From NCBI GenBank assembly GCA_963771735.1, contig CAVYUN010000004.1, forward strand, positions 1 through 64,000: a stretch of DNA of 64,000 nt. The letters run 5' to 3'. Each line of letters starts with the position of its first letter. Position 1 is the stretch's first letter. Shown piece by piece: positions 21,607 to 31,462 of this stretch. Below the pieces are notes generated by a model, which saw only the letters and a list, made by a program, of their open reading frames with translations, was not told the DNA's origin and searched no databases. This stretch comes from 66-474 sp963771735 (GTDB taxonomy: Bacteria; Pseudomonadota; Gammaproteobacteria; Xanthomonadales; Rhodanobacteraceae). A program made the position numbers and the translations under genes.

Positions 21607-22017
21607 TCAACCGCCACCCGCCGCAGCGAGCGTTGCGGCCACCTTGTCGGCGTCGGCGTGCGCGGTTTTCAGATCATTGGATTGCAGGCCCGCCTGTGCC
21701 TGTTTCAGCGCGGTTTCAAGCTTTGCGTGCAGCGCGGCGTTGCCCGCTGCGTCGGGGAGCGCGCCGTTGCCTTGCCCCTTGCAGGGATCGGCCTGACTGG
21801 CGTCGAAGCCGGTGCCTTTGGGTCCCACCAGGCAGTTGATCACATGGTGCAAGTGGACGTGCGAAACGGCGACCGTTGGCGCCGCCGCGGCGTACTTCGC
21901 GTGGGTATGCGCGGTTTTGATTTCGGTCTGGGCGGAAGGGGTTTGCGCGAGCGACGTGCCGGTCAAACCGCATGCCAGTGCAGCGCCCACGACGACAACC
22001 AGCAACTTGTTCATCAC
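21607..22017 (-). CDS. Secreted hypothetical protein, small histidine-containing
   Basis: 136 residues. A signal peptide (residues 1-24, ending TSLA) precedes a mature protein with His-rich patches (HTHAKY, SHVHLHHVINCLVGP), two cysteines and a C-terminal helical Ala-rich region (LETALKQAQAGLQ, KTAHADADKVAATLA). The pattern suggests a periplasmic helical protein that might bind metal; this is inference. Similar small proteins are common in Xanthomonadales. Confidence 0.6.
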   Translation of the reverse strand: MMNKLLVVVVGAALACGLTGTSLAQTPSAQTEIKTAHTHAKYAAAAPTVAVSHVHLHHVINCLVGPKGTGFDASQADPCKGQGNGALPDAAGNAALHAKLETALKQAQAGLQSNDLKTAHADADKVAATLAAAGGG

Positions 22018-22163
22018 TGCCTCCGATCATGTCTGTCGAATTGACGGAGGGCAAGCCTACGCCTGCGGATGTAATCGGTGCGTGTAGCTGTGGGCGAGTT
22101 GTTTGACGGCCATGGCTGGTCGCGGGCCGCAAGAACCCGCACCGCTCCGAGCGGCGCGCGTGG

Positions 22164-22820
22164 TCAGGGGCTGCCGGTTGCCGGCCGAGGCTTGCGCTGA
22201 TAGCGGGTGCGCAGGACGGCATCCCACAAGCCGGTGGTCACCCCGAAATTGGCTTCGGGGTGATAGTGGTGAATGTTGTGAAAGCCGGCCCAGCGGCGCA
22301 GCACCGGACTCTTGAAGCGATGCACGTGGATCACGACGTGGCTCAATCCGTAAGCGGAGTAACCGGCCGCGATGACGCCGGCGAGCAGCAGCGCATACCC
22401 GACCGGGATAGCCAGGGAAAACAGCAGGCCCAATGCACACATGAAAAGCGGCGGCATGAAGAACGGCAATGCGTCATAACCCAGCGGGTCGACATGGTGA
22501 CGGTTGTGGCCGGCCTCGAAGGGACCGGTAGGTCCGTGGAACAGCCAGCGATGTGCGGCATACTCGATGAAGGTGAACGCGAACAGGCCACACAGTACCG
22601 TCAATGCTGCGCCGAGCAGGTTCATTCGGCCGTACCACACGCCGGCGCCGATCAACAGCAGGCTGATCAGGCCGTCGCTGACGAGACCGGCGCGCAGGTT
22701 GAAGTGGCTGGTGGACAGGCGCGCCAGCGGTCGCGCGAGCCATTCCAGGAGCGCGGGCAGGCGCGAAGCGGTCTTGCCGGCTTCGTCGGGGGTCGCGTGG
22801 ACCTTCTGGTTGCTGGACAC
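22164..22820 (-). CDS. Fatty acid hydroxylase / sterol desaturase family membrane protein
   Basis: 218 residues. Di-iron histidine boxes are clear: HRWLFH, then HNRHH, and HNIHHYHPEANFG near the C-terminus, with HVHRFKS between. Four hydrophobic segments (about 53-70, 76-90, 120-140, 145-160) anchor it in the inner membrane. Members hydroxylate or desaturate lipids; the substrate here is unknown. It is transcribed alone, divergent from the DUF6491 gene. Confidence 0.82.
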   Translation of the reverse strand: MSSNQKVHATPDEAGKTASRLPALLEWLARPLARLSTSHFNLRAGLVSDGLISLLLIGAGVWYGRMNLLGAALTVLCGLFAFTFIEYAAHRWLFHGPTGPFEAGHNRHHVDPLGYDALPFFMPPLFMCALGLLFSLAIPVGYALLLAGVIAAGYSAYGLSHVVIHVHRFKSPVLRRWAGFHNIHHYHPEANFGVTTGLWDAVLRTRYQRKPRPATGSP

Positions 22821-22944
22821 GGCCTTCAGGCAGCTCCTGTTGCTTGGTGCGGTCGCTTGACCGCCGCTCAGGCTTTGCTCATCCGCCTGATCGTGGTGCC
22901 AGTATAGTCAGAAAATCGTCGGCCGGCATTTGAGGAGGATCAAG

Positions 22945-23376
22945 ATGAAAACCTTCCGGAAATTCGCGGGTTTTGTCCTGCTGCTGGCCGGCATGGCCGG
23001 GCTGCCGGCTTGGGCGCAGCAAAGCAATGCAGAGCGCTCCGACCTTGCGCGCTACCAGAAATACGCCGGGGCGCCGGTCGATCACGTGCGTTATTTCCAG
23101 ATCAACGGCTTCCAGTATCTGGCGCCGAACAAGGTGGCGATCTGGTTCGGCGTCAACAAGCTGTACCTGCTGACCGTCCAGACCCCATGCAACAATCTCG
23201 CGTTCGCCAATGGCATCGGCCTGACGGCCAAGAACAACGTGCTCTACAGCAAGTTCGATGCGGTCACATTCCGCCACCAGCGCTGCACGATCCTGAAAAT
23301 CGAGCCGGTGAACGAGCTGCAGATGAAGCGGGATGCAAGGGCCAAGGCATCCGCGGCGCCGAAGTCGAGCGGTTAG
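22945..23376 (+). CDS. DUF6491-family exported protein
   Basis: 143 residues. A signal peptide (MKTFRKFAGF to about residue 25) precedes the conserved pattern VRYFQINGFQYLAPNKVAIW, YLLTVQTPCNNLAFA and RCTILKIEPVN with two cysteines, as in DUF6491. GAGGAGG seven bases before the ATG fixes the start. The function is unknown. Its 3' end overlaps the convergent yggX frame. Confidence 0.7.
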   Translation: MKTFRKFAGFVLLLAGMAGLPAWAQQSNAERSDLARYQKYAGAPVDHVRYFQINGFQYLAPNKVAIWFGVNKLYLLTVQTPCNNLAFANGIGLTAKNNVLYSKFDAVTFRHQRCTILKIEPVNELQMKRDARAKASAAPKSSG

Positions 23377-23617
23377 CCGGCGGCATTTCCCCGAACAGGA
23401 AGCGTTCCATTTCTGTCGCCAGCATCCGGCGCACGGCCGGATCGGCTGGCGACAGCCGGTGCTCGTTGATCAGCACGGTCTGATGGGCCAGCCATTGCTG
23501 CCAGGCTTCCCTGCCGATGTGGTCGTAGATGCGCCGGCCGAGTTCGCCGGGCCACGGTGGGCGTTCCAGTCCTTCGGTTTCGCGCTGGAGCTTTTGGCAG
23601 AACACGTTGCGGGTCAT
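23264..23617 (-). CDS. yggX: YggX-type Fe(II)-trafficking / oxidative damage protection protein
   Basis: Starts MTRNVFCQKL, with Cys7 as in YggX, followed by PPWPGELGRRIYDHIG and WLAHQTVLINEHRLSP, the family core. YggX protects iron-sulfur proteins. The normal length is about 90 residues; here the frame runs to 117 and overlaps the convergent DUF6491 gene by 113 bases. In the adjacent frame a TAA follows FLFGEM within a few codons, so a one-base error near 23385 may hide the true stop. Downstream partner of mutY. Confidence 0.85.
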   Translation of the reverse strand: MTRNVFCQKLQRETEGLERPPWPGELGRRIYDHIGREAWQQWLAHQTVLINEHRLSPADPAVRRMLATEMERFLFGEMPPANRSTSAPRMPWPLHPASSAARSPARFSGSCSAGGGM

Positions 23618-23705
23618 CGAGGTGCGCTGTCTTGAAAAAGGGCGGTGCGGGAATGTCGTTGGTCGCGGGCAAACCGGGTTCAAGCCTGACCGGCAGGTGG
23701 CACGA

Positions 23706-24758
23706 TCATCGATGATCGCACAACCACTCCGTCAGCACTTTCCTGACGGGAGCGGGAATGCCGAGATCAGCGATCTCGTTGGCGGAGCACCAGCGCGATC
23801 CCGGGTCATCCGCAATGCCCGGACGCGTGCGTACTCCGCGCCATTCGAGCGGAGACGCGTGCAGACGGAAATGCGTGAAGGTGTGCCTGATCTCGGGCAA
23901 TGTGCTGGCGGCGGCGCCGTGCAGTTCGGCGAGGCGCGGTGCCAGCGCGCGTGCAGCCGTGGCGTCGACCGCCTCCGGCAAGCTCCACAAGCCCGGCCAG
24001 ACCCCCTCGGGCGGACGCCTTTGCAGCAGCACGCGCCCGCGATGATCGCGAAGCACCACGAACACGGTCCGCCTTTCCGGCAATGCGCGTGCGGGCCGGG
24101 AAGCGGGGATCGCGGCAGTGAGTCCGTCACGATGGGCGACGCATGCGCCGGTCTGTGGACATCCGGCGCAACGCGGATTGGCGCGCGCGCACACCGTTGC
24201 GCCGAGATCCATGATCGCCTGCGTGTAATCCGCGATCCGGGTGGAAGGTGTATGCGCTTCGGCGTGCGTCCACAGCGCGTTTTCCACCGTGCGTTCGCCC
24301 GGCCAGCCGTGGATGCCGTGGAATCTCGTCAGCACGCGCTTGACGTTGCCGTCGAGGATCGGGTGGCGTTGACCATGCGCGAGTGCAAGGATGGCCCCGG
24401 CGGTGGATCGCCCGATTCCCGGCAGCGCCGCGAGTGAATCGAAATCGCGCGGAAGCTTGCCGGCGTGCTCCGCCACGCAGCGTTTGGCGGCGGCATGCAG
24501 GTAGCGTGCGCGGCGGTAGTAGCCGAGCCCGGACCACAATGCCATGACACGATCTTCCGGAGCATCGGCGAGTGTCCGCACGTCCGGCAGGCCGGCGACG
24601 AATTTCTCGAAGTAGGGGATCACCGTCGCGACTTGCGTTTGTTGCAGCATGACCTCCGAGATCCAGACGCGATAGGCCGTGCGGGGATGCTGCCACGGCA
24701 GGTCGTGGCGGCCGTGCCGGTCATACCAACGCAACAGGCGGCATGCGAAGCCGTCCAT
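23706..24758 (-). CDS. mutY: A/G-specific adenine glycosylase MutY
   Basis: 350 residues. It removes adenine mispaired with 8-oxoguanine. Key parts: Glu in SEVMLQQTQV (catalytic), helix-hairpin-helix LPGIGRSTAGAI, catalytic Asp in ILDGNVKRV, iron-sulfur cysteines in CARANPRCAGCPQTGAC, and a NUDIX-like C-terminal domain (WPGLWSLPEA, RHTFTHFRL) for 8-oxoG recognition. It lies between the asmA-like gene (10 bases upstream) and yggX, an order seen in related genomes. Confidence 0.96.
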   Translation of the reverse strand: MDGFACRLLRWYDRHGRHDLPWQHPRTAYRVWISEVMLQQTQVATVIPYFEKFVAGLPDVRTLADAPEDRVMALWSGLGYYRRARYLHAAAKRCVAEHAGKLPRDFDSLAALPGIGRSTAGAILALAHGQRHPILDGNVKRVLTRFHGIHGWPGERTVENALWTHAEAHTPSTRIADYTQAIMDLGATVCARANPRCAGCPQTGACVAHRDGLTAAIPASRPARALPERRTVFVVLRDHRGRVLLQRRPPEGVWPGLWSLPEAVDATAARALAPRLAELHGAAASTLPEIRHTFTHFRLHASPLEWRGVRTRPGIADDPGSRWCSANEIADLGIPAPVRKVLTEWLCDHR

Positions 24759-24767
24759 GCAGTGGCC

Positions 24768-25940
24768 TCAGTGCGCGGTCGATGCGGTGGCCGCCGGAGC
24801 GGCGCTGGCCGACGACGCCGGGACCAGGTCCGGACTGACCTGGATGTGCAAGCCGGTGGCTTGCAGCCAACCGAGATCGAGTTTGCGGACATCGGCCTCG
24901 CCGGTGAATGGCAGTGGTCCGGGAGGGTGATCCGGGGACGCCGCCAGCAAGCGCTGCCACCAAACCCCGAATTCCGTGGGTTGCAGGAGCAGGTCAGCGT
25001 GCGAGTTGTCGCCTTGCAGTTTCAGGCTGATGCCGAGCGGCCGCTTGCCTTGCGCGGGCAGCACGTCCAGCGCGATCTTGTCGACAGCGCTGATGCCTGC
25101 TTGCTTCGCGGAAGCATTCGCCGCGGCCACCGCACCCGAGCTTGCTGCGCCCGTGCTGCCGGCCGATGAAGGCGTGAGGGCCGGGTAATGCAAGTTGCCT
25201 TCGAGATGCAATGCCAATGCTTCGCCGCCCCGCCAATGCCCTTGCCCGGCGAGCTGCAAGGACATGCCGTTCTGGTTGTCGAAATCGAAATGCACGGCGT
25301 TGAAGTCGATCGCGCCGTCATGGGGCGAGGACGGTACGGTATCGAGGCTGGCGGTCATCCGGCGTCCATTCGCGCTGCGTGCCGAGGCATCGACACGAAA
25401 GGGCCGGCCCGGCACGAGCTCGCCGGTGTCGAGACCGACTTCGAACAGCAGCGGTGCGCCACCATTGGTCAACGTGCCCCGGCTCATGTGCACGCCGGTC
25501 GCGATCGTCGGCAAGCGCGGTGGCCCGCGGTGGCTGGGCAATCGCGCCAGCAGGGTCTTCAATTCACCCAGGTCGATCCGTGGCGCATCGACCTCGACCC
25601 GTTCGATCGCGACATCGCCCCGCAGCAAGGCGCGCCACGGCACCACGATGGTTGCGCCGTTGGCCTGCAGGATCGGGGTGTCGGAGCCGGCGTTGGTCAG
25701 GCTGAATGCTTGCAGCCTGACAGCCGGCCGCGGGAACAGGGCGGGCCTGGCCGGAGCCTGCATGTCGAGTTTGACTCCGACGGCCGAGAGATCGCTTTCA
25801 AGCAGGTTGGTGAAACGTTCGGGTTGCAGCAACGAATTGACGTGGATGGCCAGTGCGATCAGCAGCGCGAGCACCACCACGCCGATGGCCAGCGCGATCC
25901 AGCGCAGGCGATGCCGTTGCCAAGAAGCGAGTGCGGGCAT
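24768..25940 (-). CDS. AsmA-family inner-membrane protein
   Basis: 390 residues. One N-terminal transmembrane segment (WIALAIGVVVLALLIALAIHV) is followed by an AsmA-like periplasmic beta-rich domain (FTNLLESDLSAVGVKLDMQ, ARPALFPRPAVRLQAFSLTN). The C-terminus is Ala/Ser-rich. AsmA-like proteins act in envelope lipid homeostasis; this one is short. It starts 7 bases after the ftsY stop, so it is in the ftsY operon. Start chosen at MPALASWQRH. Confidence 0.8.
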   Translation of the reverse strand: MPALASWQRHRLRWIALAIGVVVLALLIALAIHVNSLLQPERFTNLLESDLSAVGVKLDMQAPARPALFPRPAVRLQAFSLTNAGSDTPILQANGATIVVPWRALLRGDVAIERVEVDAPRIDLGELKTLLARLPSHRGPPRLPTIATGVHMSRGTLTNGGAPLLFEVGLDTGELVPGRPFRVDASARSANGRRMTASLDTVPSSPHDGAIDFNAVHFDFDNQNGMSLQLAGQGHWRGGEALALHLEGNLHYPALTPSSAGSTGAASSGAVAAANASAKQAGISAVDKIALDVLPAQGKRPLGISLKLQGDNSHADLLLQPTEFGVWWQRLLAASPDHPPGPLPFTGEADVRKLDLGWLQATGLHIQVSPDLVPASSASAAPAATASTAH

Positions 25941-25947
25941 GTCGGCC

Positions 25948-27073
<1,126 letters not shown>

Positions 27074-27216
27074 GGGTGTCGTCTTGGGATACAGTTGGGG
27101 GAAATGCTAACACCCGCTTCCCAACGGCGGCCGTACGGATATTGCGGGGCCTGGCGCCGGCGGGTGACCGCCGGCCACCACGGAAAGGCCGCAAGCATCA
27201 CGGCCGATGGACAGGC

Positions 27217-27801
27217 ATGAAAAGACGAAATCAGGTTGCAGTGCCCCCGGGGCGCGTCCACATCATCGGTGGACACTTGCGTGGATCGCGACTTGCGGTG
27301 CCGGTTGCGCCGGGCTTGCGGCCGACCCCGCAGCGCCTGCGGCAAACATTGTTCGACTGGCTGGCACCGGTCATCGAGGGTGCGAATGCATTGGACGCGT
27401 TCGCCGGCAGTGGCGCGTTGGGTATCGAAGCGCTGTCGCGCGGGGCGCAAGCGGTGACATTCCTTGAGCGCAATGAAGAACAGGCGCGCGCGATCAAAGC
27501 GGATCTCGTGCGCCTGCATCAGGACGCTGCCAGGGTGTTGTGCGTGGATGCGTTGCGCGAGCTGGCAGGGCCGGCGCGCGAGACGTTCGACATCGTGTTC
27601 GTGGATCCGCCTTTCGAATCGAATCTGTGGGGGCCGGCATGCTCGTTGCTCGATGCCGGCGGCTGGCTTGCGTCGCCGGCATTGGTCTATGTCGAGGCAG
27701 GCACCATGGATGCGTGGACGGCGCCTGCCCGCTGGCGAATCCACCGGCAGCGCGAAGCGGGAGCTGTGCGCGGCACGCTGTTCCGTGTCGACGCGGCATG
27801 A
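27217..27801 (+). CDS. rsmD: 16S rRNA m2G966 methyltransferase RsmD
   Basis: 194 residues. SAM-binding motif ALDAFAGSGALGIEALSRGA and catalytic motif FVDPPFESNLW are those of RsmD, which methylates G966 of 16S rRNA. The N-terminal VHIIGGHLRGSRL and PTPQRLRQTLFDWL are also diagnostic. It is divergent from ftsY and followed by coaD, a conserved neighbourhood. Confidence 0.95.
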   Translation: MKRRNQVAVPPGRVHIIGGHLRGSRLAVPVAPGLRPTPQRLRQTLFDWLAPVIEGANALDAFAGSGALGIEALSRGAQAVTFLERNEEQARAIKADLVRLHQDAARVLCVDALRELAGPARETFDIVFVDPPFESNLWGPACSLLDAGGWLASPALVYVEAGTMDAWTAPARWRIHRQREAGAVRGTLFRVDAA

Positions 27802-27858
27802 TCCCTTTCGTTCGGGTCCGGAGACGATCATGCCACTTCGAAGCCTTGGGGTGGCACA

Positions 27859-28422
27859 ATGCGCATCATGGGGAAGCGTAAACCACCTCGGACGAATTCA
27901 CGCATTGCGGTGTATCCGGGCACTTTCGATCCGATCACCAACGGCCACCGCGATCTGGTGGCGCGTGCAGCGCCCTTGTTCGACAAACTGATCGTCGCGG
28001 TCGCGCAGGCCAGCGGCAAGTCGCCGCGTTTCGGCATCGAGGAACGGGTTGAACTTGCACGCGCAGCATTGCAGGACATTCGCCACGTCGAAGTGCGCGG
28101 GTTCGACACGCTGCTGGCCGATTTCGTGGCCGATTGCGGTGCCGGCGTGATCCTGCGCGGCCTGCGTGCGGTTTCCGATTTCGAGTACGAATTCCAGCTG
28201 GCCAGCATGAATCGGCACCTGATTCCGCAGGCTGAAACGCTGTTCCTGACCCCCGCGGAAGAGTGGGGCTTCATCTCATCGTCGCTGGTTCGCGAAATCG
28301 CCAGCCTCGGTGGTGACGTTTCCAAGTTCGTCCATCCGGCTGTCCAGAAGGCCCTGCGTCGACATCGGCGCAAGCCCGCAAGACAGGCTGGTTCTGCAGC
28401 TTCCCGCAAGCCATCGAGGTGA
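27859..28422 (+). CDS. coaD: Phosphopantetheine adenylyltransferase CoaD
   Basis: Fourth step of coenzyme A synthesis. The nucleotidyltransferase motif is AVYPGTFDPITNGH (T/HxGH type), and EWGFISSSLVREIA carries the ISSS-x-x-R signature. 187 residues including a basic, Lys/Arg/Pro-rich C-terminal tail of about 25 residues that is longer than in E. coli (159 residues). ATG 27859 follows GGTGG; ATG 27868 is possible. Confidence 0.94.
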   Translation: MRIMGKRKPPRTNSRIAVYPGTFDPITNGHRDLVARAAPLFDKLIVAVAQASGKSPRFGIEERVELARAALQDIRHVEVRGFDTLLADFVADCGAGVILRGLRAVSDFEYEFQLASMNRHLIPQAETLFLTPAEEWGFISSSLVREIASLGGDVSKFVHPAVQKALRRHRRKPARQAGSAASRKPSR

Positions 28423-28427
28423 TCGTC

Positions 28428-29102
28428 ATGCGCAAATTCCTCTTCATCGCCACCATCGCGCTGCTGGGCACGCTGGGGCTCAGTGCCTGCAACAACAATC
28501 AGTCCGAAGCGCCGACAGGCCAGGCCAAGGCCAGCAAGCCAACCGGAGCCGACGTCGACGCCGCAATCAAGGCCTGCCAGGCCAAGCATCCCCATGCGGC
28601 TGCGCCGGCCTCGGCAGGAACCGCGGCACCGGCTGCTTCCGCCTCCGCGGCTCCTGCGTCGGCGACCTCGGCCGCGCCTTCGGTGCAGTCGGCCAGCGAT
28701 TCTTCCGAGGACAATCCGTGCGAACGCGCGACCATTTCCGCCTCGGTCTGGCAGTCGTACATGCAGCAGGTCGTCACGGACAACATGGGCAACATCACCA
28801 GCCAGCCGTACGCCTACTTCGTGCCATCCAGCAAGTATCCGGATAACCAAAGTGCGATCTCGCGCGTGCAGGACCAGGTCAACGACATGGTCACGGCAAC
28901 CGTGCTGCCCGGCAACCTGGTTGCGGCGGGCGGGCCTGACTCGGCCACCACCGCACAGGTGCTGGAAAACGCCTTCAAGAGTGCCGCGCCGGGTTCGTTC
29001 AAGGGCGTGACCGTGCTGTTCATCGGCGACAAGGCCGACGAGGCCGCGGTGAAGGCGGCGGTCGCGCCGAGCGGTGCGACCTTCAAGTTCGCGCAGATGT
29101 AG
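28428..29102 (+). CDS. Hypothetical lipoprotein
   Basis: 224 residues. The lipobox LGLSAC with the lipidation Cys at about residue 21 follows a hydrophobic leader. An Ala/Ser/Pro linker (residues about 55-90) precedes a folded domain with CERATISASVWQSYMQQV, SRVQDQVNDMVTATVLPGNL and GVTVLFIGDKADE. No named family is recognised. It starts six bases after the coaD stop. Confidence 0.65.
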   Translation: MRKFLFIATIALLGTLGLSACNNNQSEAPTGQAKASKPTGADVDAAIKACQAKHPHAAAPASAGTAAPAASASAAPASATSAAPSVQSASDSSEDNPCERATISASVWQSYMQQVVTDNMGNITSQPYAYFVPSSKYPDNQSAISRVQDQVNDMVTATVLPGNLVAAGGPDSATTAQVLENAFKSAAPGSFKGVTVLFIGDKADEAAVKAAVAPSGATFKFAQM

Positions 29103-29340
29103 CGCGGAGCCGAAAAAGGGGAGTTGGTGCTGGGAAGGGCAGACCAGGGATGGCCGTCAAGATGGCGGGCCCTTTCCGCGCCCTTGCATGGCGCTAGAAG
29201 CGCAAGGTGGTTTCGGCAACGCGATGTTGCCGCAACCGCCATGCCGGGTGCAGTGGTTTTGGCCACTTTTGCCGTAACGAAAGTGGCTCGCTCGCGCAGC
29301 GAGTGCAAAAGCTTTTCGAGAGGCGCTCGTAAGCAAGATA
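29103..29340. repeat. Intergenic repeat-family copy with hairpin
   Basis: The stretch between the lipoprotein gene and lepA contains a structured segment at about 29228-29315: GCCGGGTGCAGTGG, then CCACTTT-TGCCGTAACG-AAAGTGG hairpin, then GCTCGCTCGCGCAGCGAG. Closely similar units occur at 58411-58490 and, inverted, at 57955-58015, and a shorter relative lies at 31285-31315. It resembles the interspersed palindromic elements of Xanthomonadales. No gene is seen. Confidence 0.6.
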
Positions 29341-29436
29341 CTGATGCCGATCGGCCAGCTTGCGGATCTGCAGGCTACTGGCAACGTGTCATGCGATAAT
29401 GGTCGTTTTGCGCCGTCCGGCGCCGACGCCTGCGCC

Positions 29437-31230
29437 ATGCAGCAGATCCGCAATTTTTCCATCATTGCCCACATCGACCACGGCAAGTCCACGTTGGCCG
29501 ACCGCATCATCCAGATCTGCGGCGGCCTGACCGAGCGCGAGATGGAAGCGCAGGTGCTGGACAACAATCCGATCGAACGTGAGCGCGGCATCACCATCAA
29601 GGCGCAGTCGGTATCGCTGCCCTACACCGCGCGCGACGGCAAGACCTATGAATTGAACTTCATCGATACGCCCGGCCACGTCGATTTTTCCTACGAAGTT
29701 TCACGTTCGCTGGCCGCGTGCGAGGGTGCGCTGCTGGTGGTCGACGCGGCGCAGGGCGTCGAGGCGCAGTCGGTCGCCAACTGCTACACGGCAGTCGAGA
29801 TGGGCCTGGAAGTGGTGCCGGTGCTGAACAAGATCGACCTGCCCACCGCCGACATTGCCAAGGTCAAGGAAGAAATCGAGGCGGTGATCGGCATCCATGC
29901 CGACGACGCGGTCGCGATCAGCGCCAAGACCGGCGAAAACGTCATCGAGGTGCTGGAAGCGATCGTTGCACGCATCCCGCCACCCAAGCCGCGCGACACC
30001 GACAAGCTGCAGGCGTTGATCATCGATTCCTGGTTCGACAATTACCTGGGCGTGGTCATGCTGGTGCGGGTGATGCAGGGCGAGATCAAGCCGGGCGACA
30101 AGTTGCAGGTCATGTCGACCGGCCGCAGCCACCAGGTCGACAACGTTGGCGTGTTCACGCCCAAGCGCAAGGAACTGACCCGGCTCGGCGCCGGCGAAGT
30201 GGGCTGGGTCAACGCTTCGATCAAGGACGTGCACGGCGCTCCGGTCGGCGACACGTTGACCCTGGCTAGCGACCCCGCGCCGAAACCGCTGCCGGGCTTC
30301 CAGCACATGCAGCCGCGCGTGTTCGCGGGCCTGTTTCCGGTTTCCGCCGACGATTTTCCCGCGTTGCGCGAGGCCCTCGACAAGTTGCGCCTCAACGACG
30401 CGGCGCTGTTCTTCGAGCCCGAATCGTCCGAAGCGATGGGCTTCGGCTTCCGTTGCGGCTTCCTCGGCATGCTGCACATGGAGATCGTGCAGGAACGGCT
30501 GGAGCGCGAATACGACCTCGACCTCGTCACCACTGCGCCGACGGTGGTGTACGAAGTCCTGAAAACCGATGGCGAGATCTTGTTGCTGGACAACCCCGCG
30601 AAATTGCCGGCGTCACCGCTGGTCACGGAAATCCGCGAACCGGTCATCGTCGCGGACATCCTGACCCCGCCCGAACACGTCGGCAGCGTCATCACGCTGT
30701 GCGAGGAAAAGCGCGGCGTGCAGCGCTCGATCCAGTACCTCGCCAGCCAGGTGCGGGTCAGCTACGAATTGCCGTTGGCGGAAGTGGTGCTGGATTTCTT
30801 CGACCGGTTGAAATCGGTCAGTCGCGGCTATGCCTCGATGGACTATCACTTCGACCGCTTCGAGGCAGGTCCGTTCGTGCGCGTGGACGTGCTGATCAAC
30901 GGCGACCGGGTGGACGCGCTAAGCCTGATCGCGCACCGTGCGCAGGCCGAAAGGCGCGGCCGCGAACTGGTCGAGCGCATGCGCGAATTGATTCCGCGGC
31001 AGATGTTCGACGTGGCCATCCAGGCCGCGATCGGCGGCCAGGTGATCGCCCGTTCGACCGTGAAAGCGTTGCGCAAGAACGTGCTGGCAAAATGCTACGG
31101 TGGCGACGTTTCGCGCAAGAAGAAGTTGCTGGAGAAGCAGAAGGAAGGCAAGAAGCGCATGAAGCTGGTTGGACGGGTCGAAATTCCGCAGGAAGCGTTC
31201 CTGGCGGTGCTCAGAACGGACAAGTCGTAG
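29437..31230 (+). CDS. lepA: Elongation factor 4 (LepA), ribosome-associated GTPase
   Basis: 597 residues, near the E. coli length (599). GTPase motifs: G1 AHIDHGKST, switch ERGITIKAQ, G3 DTPGHVDF, G4 NKIDLPTAD. Domains II to IV and the unique C-terminal domain follow (RSTVKALRKNVLAKCYGGD, KKKLLEKQKEGKKRMK), the diagnostic end of LepA. The start MQQIRNFSII at 29437 is the conserved one. First gene of the lepA-lepB-DUF4845-rnc-era-recO block. Confidence 0.97.
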   Translation: MQQIRNFSIIAHIDHGKSTLADRIIQICGGLTEREMEAQVLDNNPIERERGITIKAQSVSLPYTARDGKTYELNFIDTPGHVDFSYEVSRSLAACEGALLVVDAAQGVEAQSVANCYTAVEMGLEVVPVLNKIDLPTADIAKVKEEIEAVIGIHADDAVAISAKTGENVIEVLEAIVARIPPPKPRDTDKLQALIIDSWFDNYLGVVMLVRVMQGEIKPGDKLQVMSTGRSHQVDNVGVFTPKRKELTRLGAGEVGWVNASIKDVHGAPVGDTLTLASDPAPKPLPGFQHMQPRVFAGLFPVSADDFPALREALDKLRLNDAALFFEPESSEAMGFGFRCGFLGMLHMEIVQERLEREYDLDLVTTAPTVVYEVLKTDGEILLLDNPAKLPASPLVTEIREPVIVADILTPPEHVGSVITLCEEKRGVQRSIQYLASQVRVSYELPLAEVVLDFFDRLKSVSRGYASMDYHFDRFEAGPFVRVDVLINGDRVDALSLIAHRAQAERRGRELVERMRELIPRQMFDVAIQAAIGGQVIARSTVKALRKNVLAKCYGGDVSRKKKLLEKQKEGKKRMKLVGRVEIPQEAFLAVLRTDKS

Positions 31231-31239
31231 AAAGCAGGC

Positions 31240-31330
31240 CATGGATGGCCGCCGTCGAAGCGATTGCCGCGCCTCTGGCTGCTTTTGCCGAAACAAAGGC
31301 AGACCGCTCGCCCTGGAGGCAGGCGGAGCC
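31240..31330. repeat. Short copy of the intergenic repeat family
   Basis: Contains GGCCATGGATGGCCG and a hairpin CTGCTTT-TGCCGAAAC-AAAGGCAG followed by CCGCTCGCC. This is the same stem type as the copies at 29.2 and 58.4 kb, in the lepA-lepB gap. Confidence 0.5.
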
Positions 31331-31462
31331 TGTGACACGGATGTCGACTGAAATGACCAAAGGCACTGGTTTCCGGGCTCCAACGCCGATAAATCCAGCG
31401 ATGGCCCGGCGTGACGAACCAATCATGGGCGCCCGCGCGCGGCGACAACAAGGAACACACTA

